A stretch of DNA of 64,000 nucleotides from contig QJNS01000059.1 in the NCBI GenBank assembly GCA_004154925.1, forward strand, positions 62,001-126,000, written 5' to 3'. Shown in pieces: positions 1 to 12,025 of the stretch (the first letter of the stretch is position 1; each line of letters starts with the position of its first letter). Source of the DNA: Monosporascus cannonballus (Eukaryota; Ascomycota; Sordariomycetes; Xylariales). A program made the position numbers and the translations under genes. Below the pieces are notes generated by a model. It made no database searches, was not told the origin of the DNA, and was given only the letters and a program-made list of their open reading frames with translations.

Positions 1-1960
1 TTCCGCCCAAAGTTCCGTAATCCATTATTACGGTATACCAATACGTTCCAATTCGTATATCCAAAATAATAAAGTTATTAACGTTTCCTATCGTCGCGTT
101 TAAAACCTTTCTTGGAAATTTCCCTTAACTCCTTTAGGTTTCGTTATCCTGCGGCTTTTTTATAAATAATCTTTTTCTTTTAATTTTTATTCGAATTTAT
201 CGAATTTTGCTTATGTTTTTTCGTTAAACGTATTTAATTGCTACATCTATCGCTATTGTCGGCGTATTGTTCTTTTAAACCGTATTAATTGTTCCTAGTT
301 TTTTTGCAATTCCTTTCCCTATTGAATAAATTGTTTTCGTATATTTGAATTATATCCCATTATATGTCATTTCGACTATTATTTTAAAGATCTTTTATGA
401 ATTAACGTATTTCTTCCTTAATAACTTTTTTTTCTTAGGGATGCGTAATAAATATTAATTAAAAATAAAAATCCGTAATAGTTTTTTGATAATATTTTTT
501 TACCGTACGCTAAATTAACTTTTCCTTTATTTGGTAATTACATTATCCATAATAATAAAAAAGGTTTTCTTATAGGCATTATTTTTTTAAGTTAACTTTT
601 ATTTCGGCTAATTATTAAATATTTCCTGGGGCTATAATTCGAAATTGTCGATATTATTACTTATTATTTTTGTTATACCCGGTACGGTTTGGAAAATCGA
701 ATCTTTCGTAATACATATAGGTAATTCGTATATAGATATATTGTTTCCATTTTTCGTAATCGGGGCATTTTCGTCGTCGACAGTATATAACGTACATTTT
801 GCTATATCGATCGGATATTCCGAGGCAAAGGTTTTTTATTTAATCCCGGTATTCGTATAATTATCCTTATAATGCTTTTTATTATGTTTACGATACTTAT
901 TGAACCAATTTTTTGGCTTTTTTTATTCCGTACTAAACCTTTTATCGTCATGGTCCTTATTAGGCTTTTCGTTATAAACCGGATATATACTTAACCCGAA
1001 TTATGTTAATAACTTTATTATCGTTTCCTTAATTTTTTTTAGATTATTCCTCCGATATAGGGATCTAATTATCTTATCGTAATTTCTTGGGTTTTTTGTA
1101 TTTGTAAGCCTTATATCCGATTTTGCCATAATTAAAGCATTTAATTTGGCTTTAATTTTGTTTATGGGTAACGCCGAATTCCACAAGTCCTGGCGTTATT
1201 TTATAAAAAATAAAGTATGTATTTTTTTTCCCTTAATTAAACTTATATCCTAAACGCAGGATATATTATCTTTTTCTTTTTTATCGTTTTTTAAACTGTC
1301 GGTTATTAATCTTAATTACCTTTGCGATATATTGGTTTAAAGTAATTGGTCGTTCGATCCCAATAATCTTATTTTTCATATTATTTTTTAACTTTTTATA
1401 AAATATATCGATAAAGACATTAGCTTCGTCGTTTTCCTATCCCGTTTTAGCCATAAGATTTTTGAAGGTTACGGCGTACTTGGACGTAGGTTTTTTTTGT
1501 CGAAATTATAAAAGTTGTTAAACCGTTAATCGTTTTTTATCCGGATTACCGAAATTATTGCCTACTTTGTTTTCGAAATTGGTATAAATTAAAAAGATCT
1601 TATTAATAAAATCTTCCTTATTTATTTTTCTTATTTCCAAAAGGTTTTTCATAATAGGTTTAAATTAATTAACTGTATTTTTATAAGGTATACTTTTATT
1701 ATTAAGACAATATCTGCTGAGTTATTAAAATTTAAGAAACGAAAGTAAATTCGTGCCTAAATTAAGAAGGTTTAAGGGTTGCCCTTTTTATCGTAGGGCT
1801 CTGGTTTTTTTGGCTTTATATAAACAAAAAAAAGGTTAGGCAGGTAACGTAGTTTTAAATTGTCGAATTTCTTTTTTTAGCTTCCGAATTCGAGCCTGGA
1901 ACTGTTAAATAAGGGTTTCCTAAATACTGGTTAACATTTTAACAGTATTAAATATTATTT
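1..1960 (-). pseudogene. RIP-degraded gag and protease start of element I
   Basis: Gag is the capsid/nucleocapsid precursor of the retrotransposon particle. The block 640-860 is the same as gag C-terminal sequence in III (about 30780-30960), VIII (43510-43760) and II (7570-7800). The block 1-130 matches the protease region seen at 6930-7060, 42890-43000 and 50080-50200. A 71-codon plus-strand open frame at 645-860 is a shadow of the minus-strand coding sequence. Frames are broken by numerous TAA/TAG codons, as expected from CAA/CAG under RIP. Boundaries are approximate, because they come from comparison with the other copies in this window. Confidence 0.7.
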
Positions 1961-1997
1961 AAAGTCCGATAATATTATTAAACAAAAACTTATAACG

Positions 1998-2395
1998 TAT
2001 AACGGCTTAACGGTTTAACCAATTATTAAACCTTAAGTCGATAGATTTATATTAGCAAAAGTATTATGGGAATTTAAGCAATAAATACAGTAACGTATCA
2101 TAGTTCTTAATACCTGGTTATCGCAAACGATTAATATTAATAAGTATTACAAATTAAAGCTATCTAAATTATAAATTAATAAGCGTATATATCCTTTTTT
2201 TGGCTCAAGGTGCTTAAACGGCTTAAACCCTTGAAACCGTTAAGCCCTTTGAGCTTCTCTGCTGGCTCAAGGGGCTTAAAGTGCTTGGCGCCTTAAGACC
2301 TTTGAGCCAGTCACGTGACTTTTGGCTTGGGTCGGAACTGGTCTTTTCGTGGTTCCGACCGTCGGGAAAGAAGCCAAGACCGTTAGGTCATAACA
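1998..2395 (-). repeat. 5' LTR of element I (LTR family A, 398 bp)
   Basis: In sense (minus) orientation it starts TGTTATGACCTAACGGTC and ends with a mutated form of CGTCACA. Its length of 398 bp equals both LTRs of element III. The family A U3 is full of GCTTAA/CTTAAG-type motifs at about 2200-2310. The part nearest gag is shared with LTR families B, C and D. The outer edge touches element IV coding sequence directly, which fixes the insertion point. Confidence 0.88.
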
Positions 2396-2566
2396 ATCTG
2401 GGACATATTATTACCCCAGGGCATATCAGAATGAACCCCAAGAAAATCGTTGCAATTACAGAATAGCAAATGCTAATAATAGTTAAAAAGGTACAGGCAT
2501 TCTTTGGATTCGCCAATTATTATAAGAATTTATTCGAAATTTCAGCAGAATAATTATACCGCTAAC
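2396..2566 (+). pseudogene. Element IV fragment: end of reverse transcriptase
   Basis: The plus strand reads LGHIITP, then a run ending in KIVAITE, then a degraded FFGFANYYKNL, which is the thumb/connection end of a Ty3/gypsy reverse transcriptase. It is flanked on the left by the LTR of element I and on the right by the LTR of element II. The coding frame resumes after II at 9464 with RNase H, so it is one half of an interrupted gene. The last five bases, CTAAC (2562-2566), are repeated at 9464-9468. Confidence 0.88.
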
Positions 2567-2940
2567 TGTGACGAGCTAGGGGTTTAACCAACTATTAAAC
2601 CTTAGTCGTACGGGTTTATGTTGGCAGGAGTATCGTAAGAATCTAAGCAATAGATACAGTAATCGTATCACGTTTCGTAATACTAAGGGTACCTTGGGTA
2701 ACGAATTATTATTGCAAGCTAAAGCTATCTGGATTATGGAAATAATAAGCGTATATATTCTTCTTCTTTTTAGCTTAATCACTTATAATTATACGGCTGG
2801 TAGTAATTATAATGGCTTACGATCTCCTTTAATTATTTTGATTATTTGTTTGGCAATGATTACTGTTACGTAACCCATGGGGTAATCTGTATAATCCTTA
2901 TTAACCGTTTTTTAAGGCCGAAGCTTGTTGGGTCGTAATA
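2567..2940 (-). repeat. 3' LTR of element II (LTR family B, 374 bp)
   Basis: On the plus strand it starts TGTGACGAGCTAGG and ends GGGTCGTAATA. Its partner is 9088-9463. The U3 (about 2770-2940) differs from families A, C and D, whereas 2567-2765 is shared with them. This copy keeps more G and C than its partner, so the two LTRs have taken different numbers of RIP transitions. Confidence 0.92.
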
Positions 2941-2984
2941 CAATTTTTTCTCCAAATTCTTGCCTTTAAAACTTTTTTTCTTTT

Positions 2985-3650
2985 TTTTCGTTTGATAAAT
3001 ATCCTTTCTTTGCTTTTAATCATATTGTCTCGTATTTCCAAGATTCGTCGCGTTCCTTGTTCTTTTACCGTTTGTCATGTTAACCTCGTAAAAGCTTTTA
3101 ACGAATTTAGGTACGAAAGTATACCTTACTTTTATTATTTTTCCAAAAATATAAGCTCTAAAATAATGGAAAACGTTTTAAGATATAAGGAATATATTAA
3201 TCGAGATTAATTTTATAATGGTACCGGTATGCTGATTTTTTTTACAAAATATTTATTACCAATATTAACGCCTAAAACGCAAAAAAACGGTTATTAAAAA
3301 AATGATTACTAAAATTTTAAGAGTTTTATTTCGAAATTTAACGTCGTTATTAAAAAAAGATAAATAAAGCTTTTTCTCGTTTTATTCGTTTAGGCAAATA
3401 AAAGACGTTAGTTTGTTCGAAAGGTATTATTATGGTATAACGTAAGCTTTAATCGTTAAACGAATTAAACGAATAAAAGCGTTAAGAACAAAAATAATTG
3501 GAAATTGCCGTTACGATTATTACGTTAACTTATATCGTGGTCGATTGGCCCAATATCCCGGGTATTAATTAATCGGCTGTTAATTAAAACGCGTTTTTCG
3601 TTATTGATAAAAGTTCTTTAATAGGTATTAGGCGCTAATAAGGTTTTTGG
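2985..3650 (+). pseudogene. Antisense open frame of element II (zinc-cluster-like family), degraded
   Basis: This frame runs opposite to pol between the 3' LTR and the chromodomain, in the same place as the better preserved copies in VIII (38997-39580) and VI (14751-15260). It shares the segment IMENVLRYKEYINRD (about 3165-3207) with VIII, where the equivalent reads IMENVSKYKAYVKR. Tyr codons stand where four to five of the six cysteines of the inferred zinc cluster would be, as TGT/TGC to TAT/TAC changes would produce. A 72-codon stretch (2992-3210) is free of stops. It is not recognised beyond this window, and in this copy it must be non-functional. Confidence 0.6.
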
Positions 3651-5100
3651 CAGAATTTTAAGTGTTTTCTAAATCCGGGTGCTTTTTTTATTTAATTAGG
3701 TATTAAATAAATCCGTTTTATTTGCGTATATCGAATATCTTTTTTATTTTATATATTTATTCGTTTTTTGTTTTTACGTTATTTTATATCGTATATATTT
3801 TAATTATATCCGCTATTAATTTAAATAAGGAAACATAAAAAATTAAATAAAATATAACCTTTGGTAGAAGTTCTAATTAATAGTTGTTATTTAAGATTTT
3901 CTTAACAATTTTGTAAAGACAGATATATTTAAAATCGAGGTTTATATTTGGTAGTTTTATTTAAATTTTTTGATAATAAGGAAAAGCATTTTCCCGTTTT
4001 CAAAAGTTAATATTTTTTAACTTTTTTGATTATAATATTTACTTATTTGGTTCGGTACGAATTTTAATTTTATTTTTATTTCCTAATATACTTATTGTAA
4101 TTTCTTTAACATAAGCATTATTTTAATTTTAATTAAATTATCGTTACATATTTTTTTTGTAAATTTCTGGAATAAAACCGAAATATATATTCGCTAATAT
4201 TATTTTAATATTTTTATAATAACTGTTATTATAAGTTAATTACGTAATTAACGATATTTTAACTTAGTTATTTTATTCGTAATTAATATAATATCGTAAA
4301 TAGGTTTTTAAGATTTAATTTATTTATTTTATTTATCCGTTCATTTATAATCTAAATACGTTAAATAATTTGTAATTTAGGCCGATTTATGTTATTAAGT
4401 TTTATTAAAACTTTAATGCAAATATTAATCTTTTATTCAAAATAACTTTTATTAATAATCCGTATATATTGAAAATATTTTTAAAGAAAATATATTTTAT
4501 TTATTTGGCATTTATATCTTTATGATATAGTAAAAAATAAGAAGATTTCCTATATCGGTCGACGATTACGAAAATACTATGGTAATATATTCCCGTAATT
4601 GGATTTTTTGATAGGAAATTTAGTACGAAAGGTAAATGTAACTAAATATTATAATGACTTTGCAATTAATAATGACAGTAATTTTTCGTATAGCTTATGT
4701 CGTCCAGTTTTTGCTTTAACGCAAATATCGTATAGCCGTATAACTCTTTGTACCATTAATTTTATTTTAAAAAAGTATATATATATTATAACCGTTTTAA
4801 AATTTTGTAAATTATTAGATATCCGTATAACTAATATTTATATATATTTCGTACTAGATGTTTTTGGTATTTTTCTAAAACTTATATTTTATATATTTTT
4901 TAATTTTTTCAAAAACGATTATTATATTGCTAGATTTTCTAGTACATATTGAAAAGTACTGCTCGAATTGTCGTAATTTGTCGCGGACGTAAATATCTTT
5001 TCATAATTGTATCGAAAATTATATAGTTAATTTTAATTAATATTTTTCAAAATCCGGTTACCTGTTTAAAGTATTTGTTTTGTTATTTTCTAAATTTTTC
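3625..5100 (-). pseudogene. Integrase and chromodomain remnant of element II
   Basis: Integrase inserts the cDNA; the chromodomain of chromoviruses is thought to steer it to marked chromatin. On the minus strand the catalytic core reads IFVIVDRYRKSSYFLLY around 4565-4520, with the first catalytic Asp in VDR. The chromodomain region (about 3640-3760) matches the clearer copies in IV and VIII. The plus-strand ORF at 4599-4952 is a shadow. Stops occur throughout. Confidence 0.75.
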
Positions 5101-7060
5101 TTATAAATAATAACGAAATCGAAATTCGTTAATTCCTTTATATACCGAAATTATCGTTTTATAAGTTCCTTGATTATAGTAAATCTGGTAAAACTTTAAT
5201 AATTTATGTAAATCTTAACCTGATATAAATTTCTTTTTAGGAAATGCCTAAATTTCGAAAGTTTATAATCATAGCTATAAACTCTTTATTTAAAATATTA
5301 TATTAAGTTTAATTCCTTTTAATTTGTACGAAAAGAAAATAATAATTTATAATTTGCTTTAATTATTTCGTTATCCGATTATTATATTTCACGTATAATC
5401 CGAAATATCAATTTTTAACTTAACAAGGTGGTTTAAATTATATGTAATTGTTATTGGTTTGTTAACAATTATATCCTTAATATCTTAAAATCTTTTTTCC
5501 GTATCTGGTCTTTATTTAAAATTTTTTTTTCGTAAAGTTCCTTAAAGATATAATTATTGTATTAAAATTTCGAATAAACCTTTTATAATAATTAGCCAAT
5601 CCGAAAAATATTTATACCTTTTTAATTATCGTTAACATTTATTATTTTATAATTATCACGTTTTTTTAAGATTTATTCTGATATGTTTTAAGATAATAAT
5701 ATATTCTAGATATTCCATTTTTTATTTGTAAAATTAACTTTTTCTGTATTAAAAATTAATTTTACGTTTTATAAAACTTAAAGAACCTTATAAATGTATT
5801 CTATATATATTTTTTCTGTTTTTAAGAAAATAAGAATATTGTCGAAATAACAAACGACAAAAACATGAAGGTATTTTCTTAATATATAACTTATTACCCG
5901 TTCCAAAATTGTTAATATGTTGGTAAATTTTATTAATGTAACCAAATATTTATTTAATCCGTATTTAGTTCTAAAAATTATTTTCCATTTATATCCTTTT
6001 TAATTTTAATAAGGTTATATTTATTTTTAAGCTTAAATGCTATAAACCATTTGGTTCCGTAAAATTAGTTTTTTAATTCCGTAATTAAAACCAATAATAT
6101 TCCATTTTAATAATAATATTATTTAGTTATTGATAGTTAACTATAAGTTGTAATTTTTCGTTCTTTTTCGGTATAAAAAATATTTAATATTCTATTAATA
6201 ATTTCGAAACTCGAATCCATTTTTTATAACCGAATTTTTAGGTATTTTTTAAAAAATACGTAATTCGTTTTTATCAAGGTTATAAATAAGGTAAAACTTT
6301 GTCGAAAATCCTTTTTTTAAAAATTATTTTATAATCCTATTCATTATATTTTAATAATTTCGTATCCAGTTCTTATTTCGAAAAGCTGCTTATACCTATA
6401 ATATTATAATAGTATATTAATTCAATCTTTTAATCTTTTTTGGGTTTTCTTTTTTGTTATTTTAAATCGTAATTCTATTACTTTAATTTTGTTTTAATAA
6501 TAGTAATAATATGTCGTATTTGTTTAATACCTGTTTTTTTTTCTTATATTTTATCCCTTTAAATAATAAGGTTTTTAACGTATTCTTACCACCAATATTT
6601 GTTGTTATTACTCATCGAATATTATAATCTTAATTTTTTTGGTTTATTAATAAGAAATAAAATGAATTCTATTTGGCTAGTTTTACCGTTAATTAAAATT
6701 CCGTACTGGCGTATCCATAATAATCTTAAAATCATATTATAATTTCTAAATAGCACGATATCAAAATTAATTATTTTCTATTATCTTTTAACAAAAACCT
6801 TAAGCTAATTAATTTTGCGTATAATTTTTCCGTTATCGTTAACAAATTCTTAACCTTTGGTATTCGTTACTATATAAGGGTTTAATTTATATTTTTAGAA
6901 TATTTTAAATTTATTAATTATATTTAGTATAATATAATTTCCGTCCAAAATTCCGTAATCTATTTTTACGGTATATTAATACGTTCCGATTTATATTTCT
7001 AAAGTGATAAAATTATTGACGCCTTTTATTATTACGCTTAAAGCCCTTTTCGGAAATTTT
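5050..7060 (-). pseudogene. Protease, reverse transcriptase and RNase H remnant of element II
   Basis: Placed by alignment with III. The RT palm reads CYFDNILIFLKTEK on the minus strand around 5856-5815, where a working copy has YLDD; the second Asp is Asn. Protease sequence lies near 6690-7000, next to the shared block that also opens the window. RNase H lies at about 5050-5550. TAA stops are scattered through all parts. Confidence 0.75.
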
Positions 7061-7499
7061 TTTAACTCCTTTACATCTCGTTATTTTGCGGTTTTCTTAT
7101 AAGTAACATTTTTTTAATTTCTATTCAAATCTGTCGAACTTTATTTATATTTTTTTATTTAACGCGTTAAGCTGCTATATCTGTCGTTATTACCGGCGTA
7201 TTATTCCTTTCAATCATATTAATTAAGTCTAATTTCTTTGCAACTTCTTCGTTAAAAATAAATTGTTTTCTTATATTTACTATTATCTCCTAGTATATGC
7301 CGTTTTAATTATCGTTCTAAATATTTCCTATAAATTAACGCATTTTTTCTTTAATAACCTTCTTTTTTTAAGAATTTATAATAAATACCAATTTAAAATA
7401 AAAATTTATAATAACTGTTTAATAATATTTTTCTATTATACGCTAAATTAATTTTTTTTCCGTTTAATAATTATACTATTCATAATAACAAAAATGGTT

Positions 7500-9060
7500 T
7501 TCTTACAGGCATTATTTTCTTTCGGGCTACCTTTTTATTTCGGCTAACTATCAAATATAATTTAGGGCTATATTTTGAAAATATCAATATTATTACGTAT
7601 CGTTTTTATTATTTCCGGTATAATTTGGGAAATCGAACTTCTCGTAATATATGCAGATACTTTATACGTAAATATATTATTTCCATTTCTTGTTGTCGGG
7701 ATATTTTCGTTATCGACAATATATGGCATATATTTTGCTGTATCGATCGGGTATTCCGAGACAGAATTTTTCCGTTCAATCTTAGTATTTACGTAATTAT
7801 CCTTATAATACTTCTTATTATATTCGCAATATTTATCAAACTAGCTTTCTGCCTTTTCATATTCCATATTAGATTTTTAGCCATAAGAAACCTAATATAT
7901 ATTTAGGATAAATCACGTTAATAAATTTGCTGTCGTTTTTTTAGTTCTTTTTAAATCTTTCCTTAAATATTGGGTTTTAATTTTCTTAACGGGGCTTTTT
8001 AAGTAGTTTATATAACGATACCTTATCTCCTATTTTGTTACAATTTTAGCACTTAATTTAGCTTTAGTTGTTTTTTAAATAACTTTTAATTTTATAAGTC
8101 CTAATTATATGCCGTAAAAAATATTGCTATATTAAAAAGCGTTCATATTAACTATATATCGAGATTTGCTATTATTTTCTCCTTTAATAATTTTAATATG
8201 TTATATATATTACCGGTCGTTAATTTTAATTGTTATAATAATATTATCCGATAAATCATTAGGCCGATCGAACTTAAAAAACTTTTTTTATAAATTTTTA
8301 GGCCGTCGAAAAACTTAATTAGTAATATTTTATATTTCTAATTTAGCTTAATTATTAATTAAACAAAAATGTTCCCGTAATTAAATGTTGTTCTTTTTTA
8401 GCGTAACTGTTAAATTTATATTTCTGGTTTCATTTTTTCGTTTATTATTCCGAAACCTGTTATTAATGCTTATTTAAATTATTCGTTATTATTGTAAATT
8501 CGTACTATTTCCGGGTATTGTTTTTCGACTGGCAAAATAACATACTTTCTTATAACGGGCTCGAACTAAATAACCGTATTTCCGGTAAATCGTCCAATTA
8601 CGAATTCGATTCGTATAATAAACATAACAAATCAAATAAGAAAATACCCAAAATATGTTCGGCATTAAGTTAAAAATAATTATAACTTAATCGAGATTCC
8701 GTCAAAAGATTCTGGTTTAAAAGGCTTAAAACCCTTTTCTAATTCCTAAATAGAATTTAGCTAAATAATCTAATTTGTTCGAAAAGGTTTTTTAATCTCG
8801 GGAACTTTTCCTTTTCCCTCAAATTTCTTATGGGCGGCTTAATAAAATATCGTAAGATTATTATTATTTCATTCGAATTACAGAATACGTTTATTTATAG
8901 TATCCAGTTGTCGAAAAACCTTTTCGCGAAAAAAACGAAACTTTTCTTTTTCTTTTTCGGATTCCATTCTAATATCCGGGTAATCAAGGACTTGGTAAGT
9001 AAGTTGTTTGGGCTATTTACTGGTAAACATAACGTTAATCGATATTGCTTAAATTTTAAC
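7500..9060 (-). pseudogene. gag remnant of element II
   Basis: Homologous, in the same order, to the gag of III (29440-30970, plus strand) and VIII (43500-45050, minus). The C-terminal block 7575-7800 is shared by all gag copies in this window. Plus-strand ORFs at 7575-7796, 7625-7906 and 8830-9075 are shadows of it. Confidence 0.7.
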
Positions 9061-9087
9061 GGTACTTTTGAATAAAAACTTATAACA

Positions 9088-9463
9088 TATAACGAATTAA
9101 GGGTGTAACTAATTATTAAACATTAATCGTACGGATTTATGTTAACAGAAATATCGTAAAAATCAGAATAATAAATACAGAAATCGTATTACGTTTCGTA
9201 ATACCAAAGATATCTTAGGTAACGAATTATTATTACAACCTAAAACTATCTGGACTATGGAAATAATAAGCGTATATATCTTTTTCTTTCTTGGCTTAAT
9301 TACTTATGATTATACGGCTGGGAATTATTGTAATCGTTTGCGATTTCCTTTAATCACTTCTGATCACTGGCTTGGCAGTGATCACCGTTACATAACCCAT
9401 AGGGTGGTCCGTATGATCCTTGTTGACCGTTTTTTGAGGCCGAAGCTTGTTGGGTCGTAACAC
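9088..9463 (-). repeat. 5' LTR of element II (LTR family B, 376 bp)
   Basis: Pairs with 2567-2940. The outer end GGGTCGTAACA is followed by the target duplication CTAAC (9464-9468). The U3 at about 9270-9463 is closely similar to that of 2567-2940, differing mainly by C/T and G/A. Confidence 0.92.
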
Positions 9464-11395
9464 TAACGAACCTTACGAAAAAACGAACGAATTTAAATGG
9501 ACGCCAAACACGGAAAAGATATTTTAAGAATTTAAAGATACGATTATTAACAAATTAATATTAATTATATACGATCCAAATCGCTTTGTTAAACTAAAAA
9601 CCGATATTTCGAATTACGTATTAAACGTAATAATCGGATAACGAAATAATTAAGGCAAATTACACCTTATTATATTCTTTTCGTATAAATTACAAAGAAC
9701 AAAATTCAATTATGGTATTCCAAATAAGAAATTTATGGCCATTATTATAGCATTTCGAAAGTTTAGGCACTTTCTAAAGGGAAACTTATATTAAGTTAAG
9801 GTTTATACGGATTATCAAAATTTCACCCGATTTACTACGACCAGGGAACTTACAAGACGATAACTTTGTTATGCAGAAAAATTAACGAACTTTGATTTCG
9901 TTATTATCTATAGGAAAAGCTTCAAAAATAGCAAAGCAAATACCTTAAATAGGCGATTAAACATTAAAAAGAAATTGGTTACAATTAATTATACGATTTT
10001 CGATATTATTATAGAAGAATATTTACGCTTATAACAAATTGGGACAATTCGGCTAATACCTTTCGAAATGCATTAGAAAGTCTAATAATATAACGATAAA
10101 GTCTTAGAAAACAAAAAATAAATAAAATAAATTTTTAGAAAAATAACAGAAGGGTTTAATACGAAAAATATATGAATATTAATTATATGGATATCCAGGA
10201 ATTTATAAAACCCTAAAACGGTTTTAACCCATATATTTCTTTCCTAAAATAAAATTAATAATACGAAAACTTATACGGTAATCCGATATTTACGCCAGAA
10301 CAAAGGTATAACGATATAAATTATACGGAAAATAACAGCTATTACTAGTCGCACAGTAATTACAGTATTTAATTATATTCGACTTTATTATTAAATTGCC
10401 TAAATTAGAAAATTTAACCATAGGAATACATTACGATAACATTTTCGTTATAGTCGATCGATTTACGAAATCTTCTTATTTTTTATTATATTATAAGGAT
10501 ATAAACGCTAAACAGGCAGTATATATATTTTTTAAACATATTTTTAACATATATGGATTACTTATGGAAATTATTTTTAATAAAGGATTAATATTTCTAT
10601 CAAATTTTTGGCAAAGCTTAATTTTACAAATCGGCCTTAATCATAAGTTATTTAACGTATTTAAACCTTATATAAATAAATAAATAAAACGAATAAATTA
10701 AATTTTAAATTTATTATCGTATTATAGTAATTACGAACAAAATATTTAAGTTACGAAATTATTAATCGTATAATTAGCTTATAATATTAATTATTATAAA
10801 AATATCAAAATAATACTTACGCACGCAAATTTTGGTTTTATCTCGGAAATTTACAAAAAAATACGCAATAACGGTTTAATTAATATTAAAATAATCCTTA
10901 CGTTAAAATAATTACGATACTTATATTAAGAAATAAAAACGGAATTAAAATTTGTACGAAATTAAAAAAATAAGTATTATAATCAGAAAAGATTAAAGAG
11001 ATTAAGTTTTGAAAAAGGGGAAACAGTTTTTTTCGCTACAAAAAATATTTAAATAACACGACCTAACAAAAAACTTGATTTCAAATATATCGGTCCATAT
11101 AAAATCGCTAAAAAAACCTTACAAAATAATTACTAATTAAAACTTTTACCAAAAGTGAAATTCTATTTAATATTTTACGTTTCTTTATTTGAATTAATAA
11201 TGGATATAATCAAGGTACATACGGTACAAAACGATATAAAAATAAAAAACGAATAAGCGTACGAAATAGAGAAAATTTTGGATCTGCAAAAACAAAACGG
11301 ACTTACTTAATACTTAATCAAGTGGATAAAGTATCTATATTCCGAGAATACCTGGGAAACAGCCAAAAATCTTATGAACGCCTAACGTTTATTAA
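9464..11395 (+). pseudogene. RNase H, integrase and chromodomain of element IV
   Basis: RNase H reads YDPNRFVKLKTDISNYV near 9568. The integrase core is the best preserved of the window: 95 codons (10396-10683) contain IFVIVDRFTKSSYF with catalytic Asp at 10456, and FNKG in place of the usual D-R-G, so the second Asp is Asn. After the core the frame breaks. The chromodomain at 11260-11385 reads YEIEKILDLQKQNG, then YLIKW and SENTWETAKNL, including the aromatic residues of the chromobox. It is dead because of many TAA stops and the loss of a catalytic Asp. Confidence 0.88.
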
Positions 11396-11439
11396 AAAAC
11401 TTTACTAGCAACGTCAAGATTAACGGGGTTAAAGGCCCC

Positions 11440-11970
11440 CCAATCAATAAACGATTAATCGGTGGACTCAAGGTTGGACCAATCGAAGAAAAGCGCGGCC
11501 TTTGCTAACGTAACCTTAGTAACCTTTAATTCGGCCCGTTTTTCTTAACGTTCTAATTTTTCCAGTTCTTCCAGGTTATTTATGCCACGAGATATAGCCT
11601 TTATTATTTTTTATACCACATTTTTTTCTGTTTCCAAATGCGACGGGTATAAGCCTTAATAAGTTTTTCGGTTTATATGGCGGCCTTTAATTTTTCCTCC
11701 AACTTGCGATACTAAATGGCAGCTTTTTGCAACTGTTTCGGATTAAGATTACGAGCGTCGCAGTTAGTTTATTAATAACGAACATACGAAAAATAGCGGT
11801 AAAAGTCCTTGTCGGACAGTTTGCACATAAATTTCCGTCATTCGTAATAAAAATAAGGCGTTATTTAACGAGGATTGGCCGATAAAATAACGGCTAATAA
11901 CAAATCGCGTTACGCAATTTTCACCTTGAAAAAAGGCTTAACATATTTTTAACGCGGAAAGTTATTTTAA
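11440..11970 (-). pseudogene. Antisense open frame in the 3' region of element IV (basic coiled-coil type)
   Basis: Read on the minus strand, opposite to pol, this gives LQKAAI, a TAA, then YRKLEEKLKAAI, a TAA, then TEKLIKAYTRRIWKQKK and further Lys/Arg-rich sequence. Nearly all stops sit where Gln would fit. It lies in the same place as the antisense frame of element III (34780-35330). No known family is recognised; the Leu/Lys/Glu pattern suggests a coiled coil. It is a different type from the zinc-cluster frame of II, VI and VIII. Confidence 0.5.
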
Positions 11971-12009
11971 AATAAACATTTATAAGTTAATTTTCGAGAC
12001 GAAAATCCT

Positions 12010-12025
12010 AGGAAAAGGAAAATCG
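12010..12025 (+). other. Polypurine tract of element IV
   Basis: The run AGGAAAAGGAAAATCG lies directly before the 3' LTR start TATTATGAC. Elements III (35342-35355) and VIII (38933-38950, minus) have the equivalent GAAAAGGGGAAATCG type. In Ty3/gypsy elements this tract primes plus-strand DNA synthesis. Confidence 0.75.

Larger units (their letters stand above)
1..2395 (-). mobile_element. Element I: Ty3/gypsy LTR retrotransposon, 5' part, cut by window start
   Basis: On the minus strand this runs from a 5' LTR (1998-2395) through gag into the start of pol and leaves the window at base 1. The internal part aligns in order with elements II, V, VI and VIII: gag start near 1960, gag end near 640, and the start of the protease region at 1-130. 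All frames carry many TAA stops, so nothing is translatable. It is inserted in the reverse transcriptase region of element IV, which resumes at 2396; the first five bases there, ATCTG, would be the target duplication, but the other copy lies outside the window. The LTR belongs to family A, shared with elements III and V. Confidence 0.85.
2567..9463 (-). mobile_element. Element II: complete but dead Ty3/gypsy chromovirus with LTRs and target duplication
   Basis: A full-length minus-strand element of 6,897 bp: 3' LTR 2567-2940, internal domains, 5' LTR 9088-9463. The flanks carry a perfect 5-bp target duplication CTAAC (2562-2566 and 9464-9468), and the interrupted RT/RNase H frame of element IV is continuous once II is removed. 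From right to left the order is gag (about 7500-9060), protease (6690-6990), reverse transcriptase (5640-6240), RNase H (5050-5550), integrase (3780-5050) and chromodomain (about 3640-3760), the Ty3/gypsy chromovirus order. The YxDD catalytic box of RT reads YFDN (5838-5849), a GAC-to-AAC change typical of RIP. No frame is intact. Confidence 0.92.

Noticed and set aside
4599..4952. 117-codon plus-strand ORF, the longest in the window
   Set aside because: Lies antisense over the integrase core of element II, Ile/Tyr/Phe-rich, no motif; a shadow of the minus-strand coding sequence.
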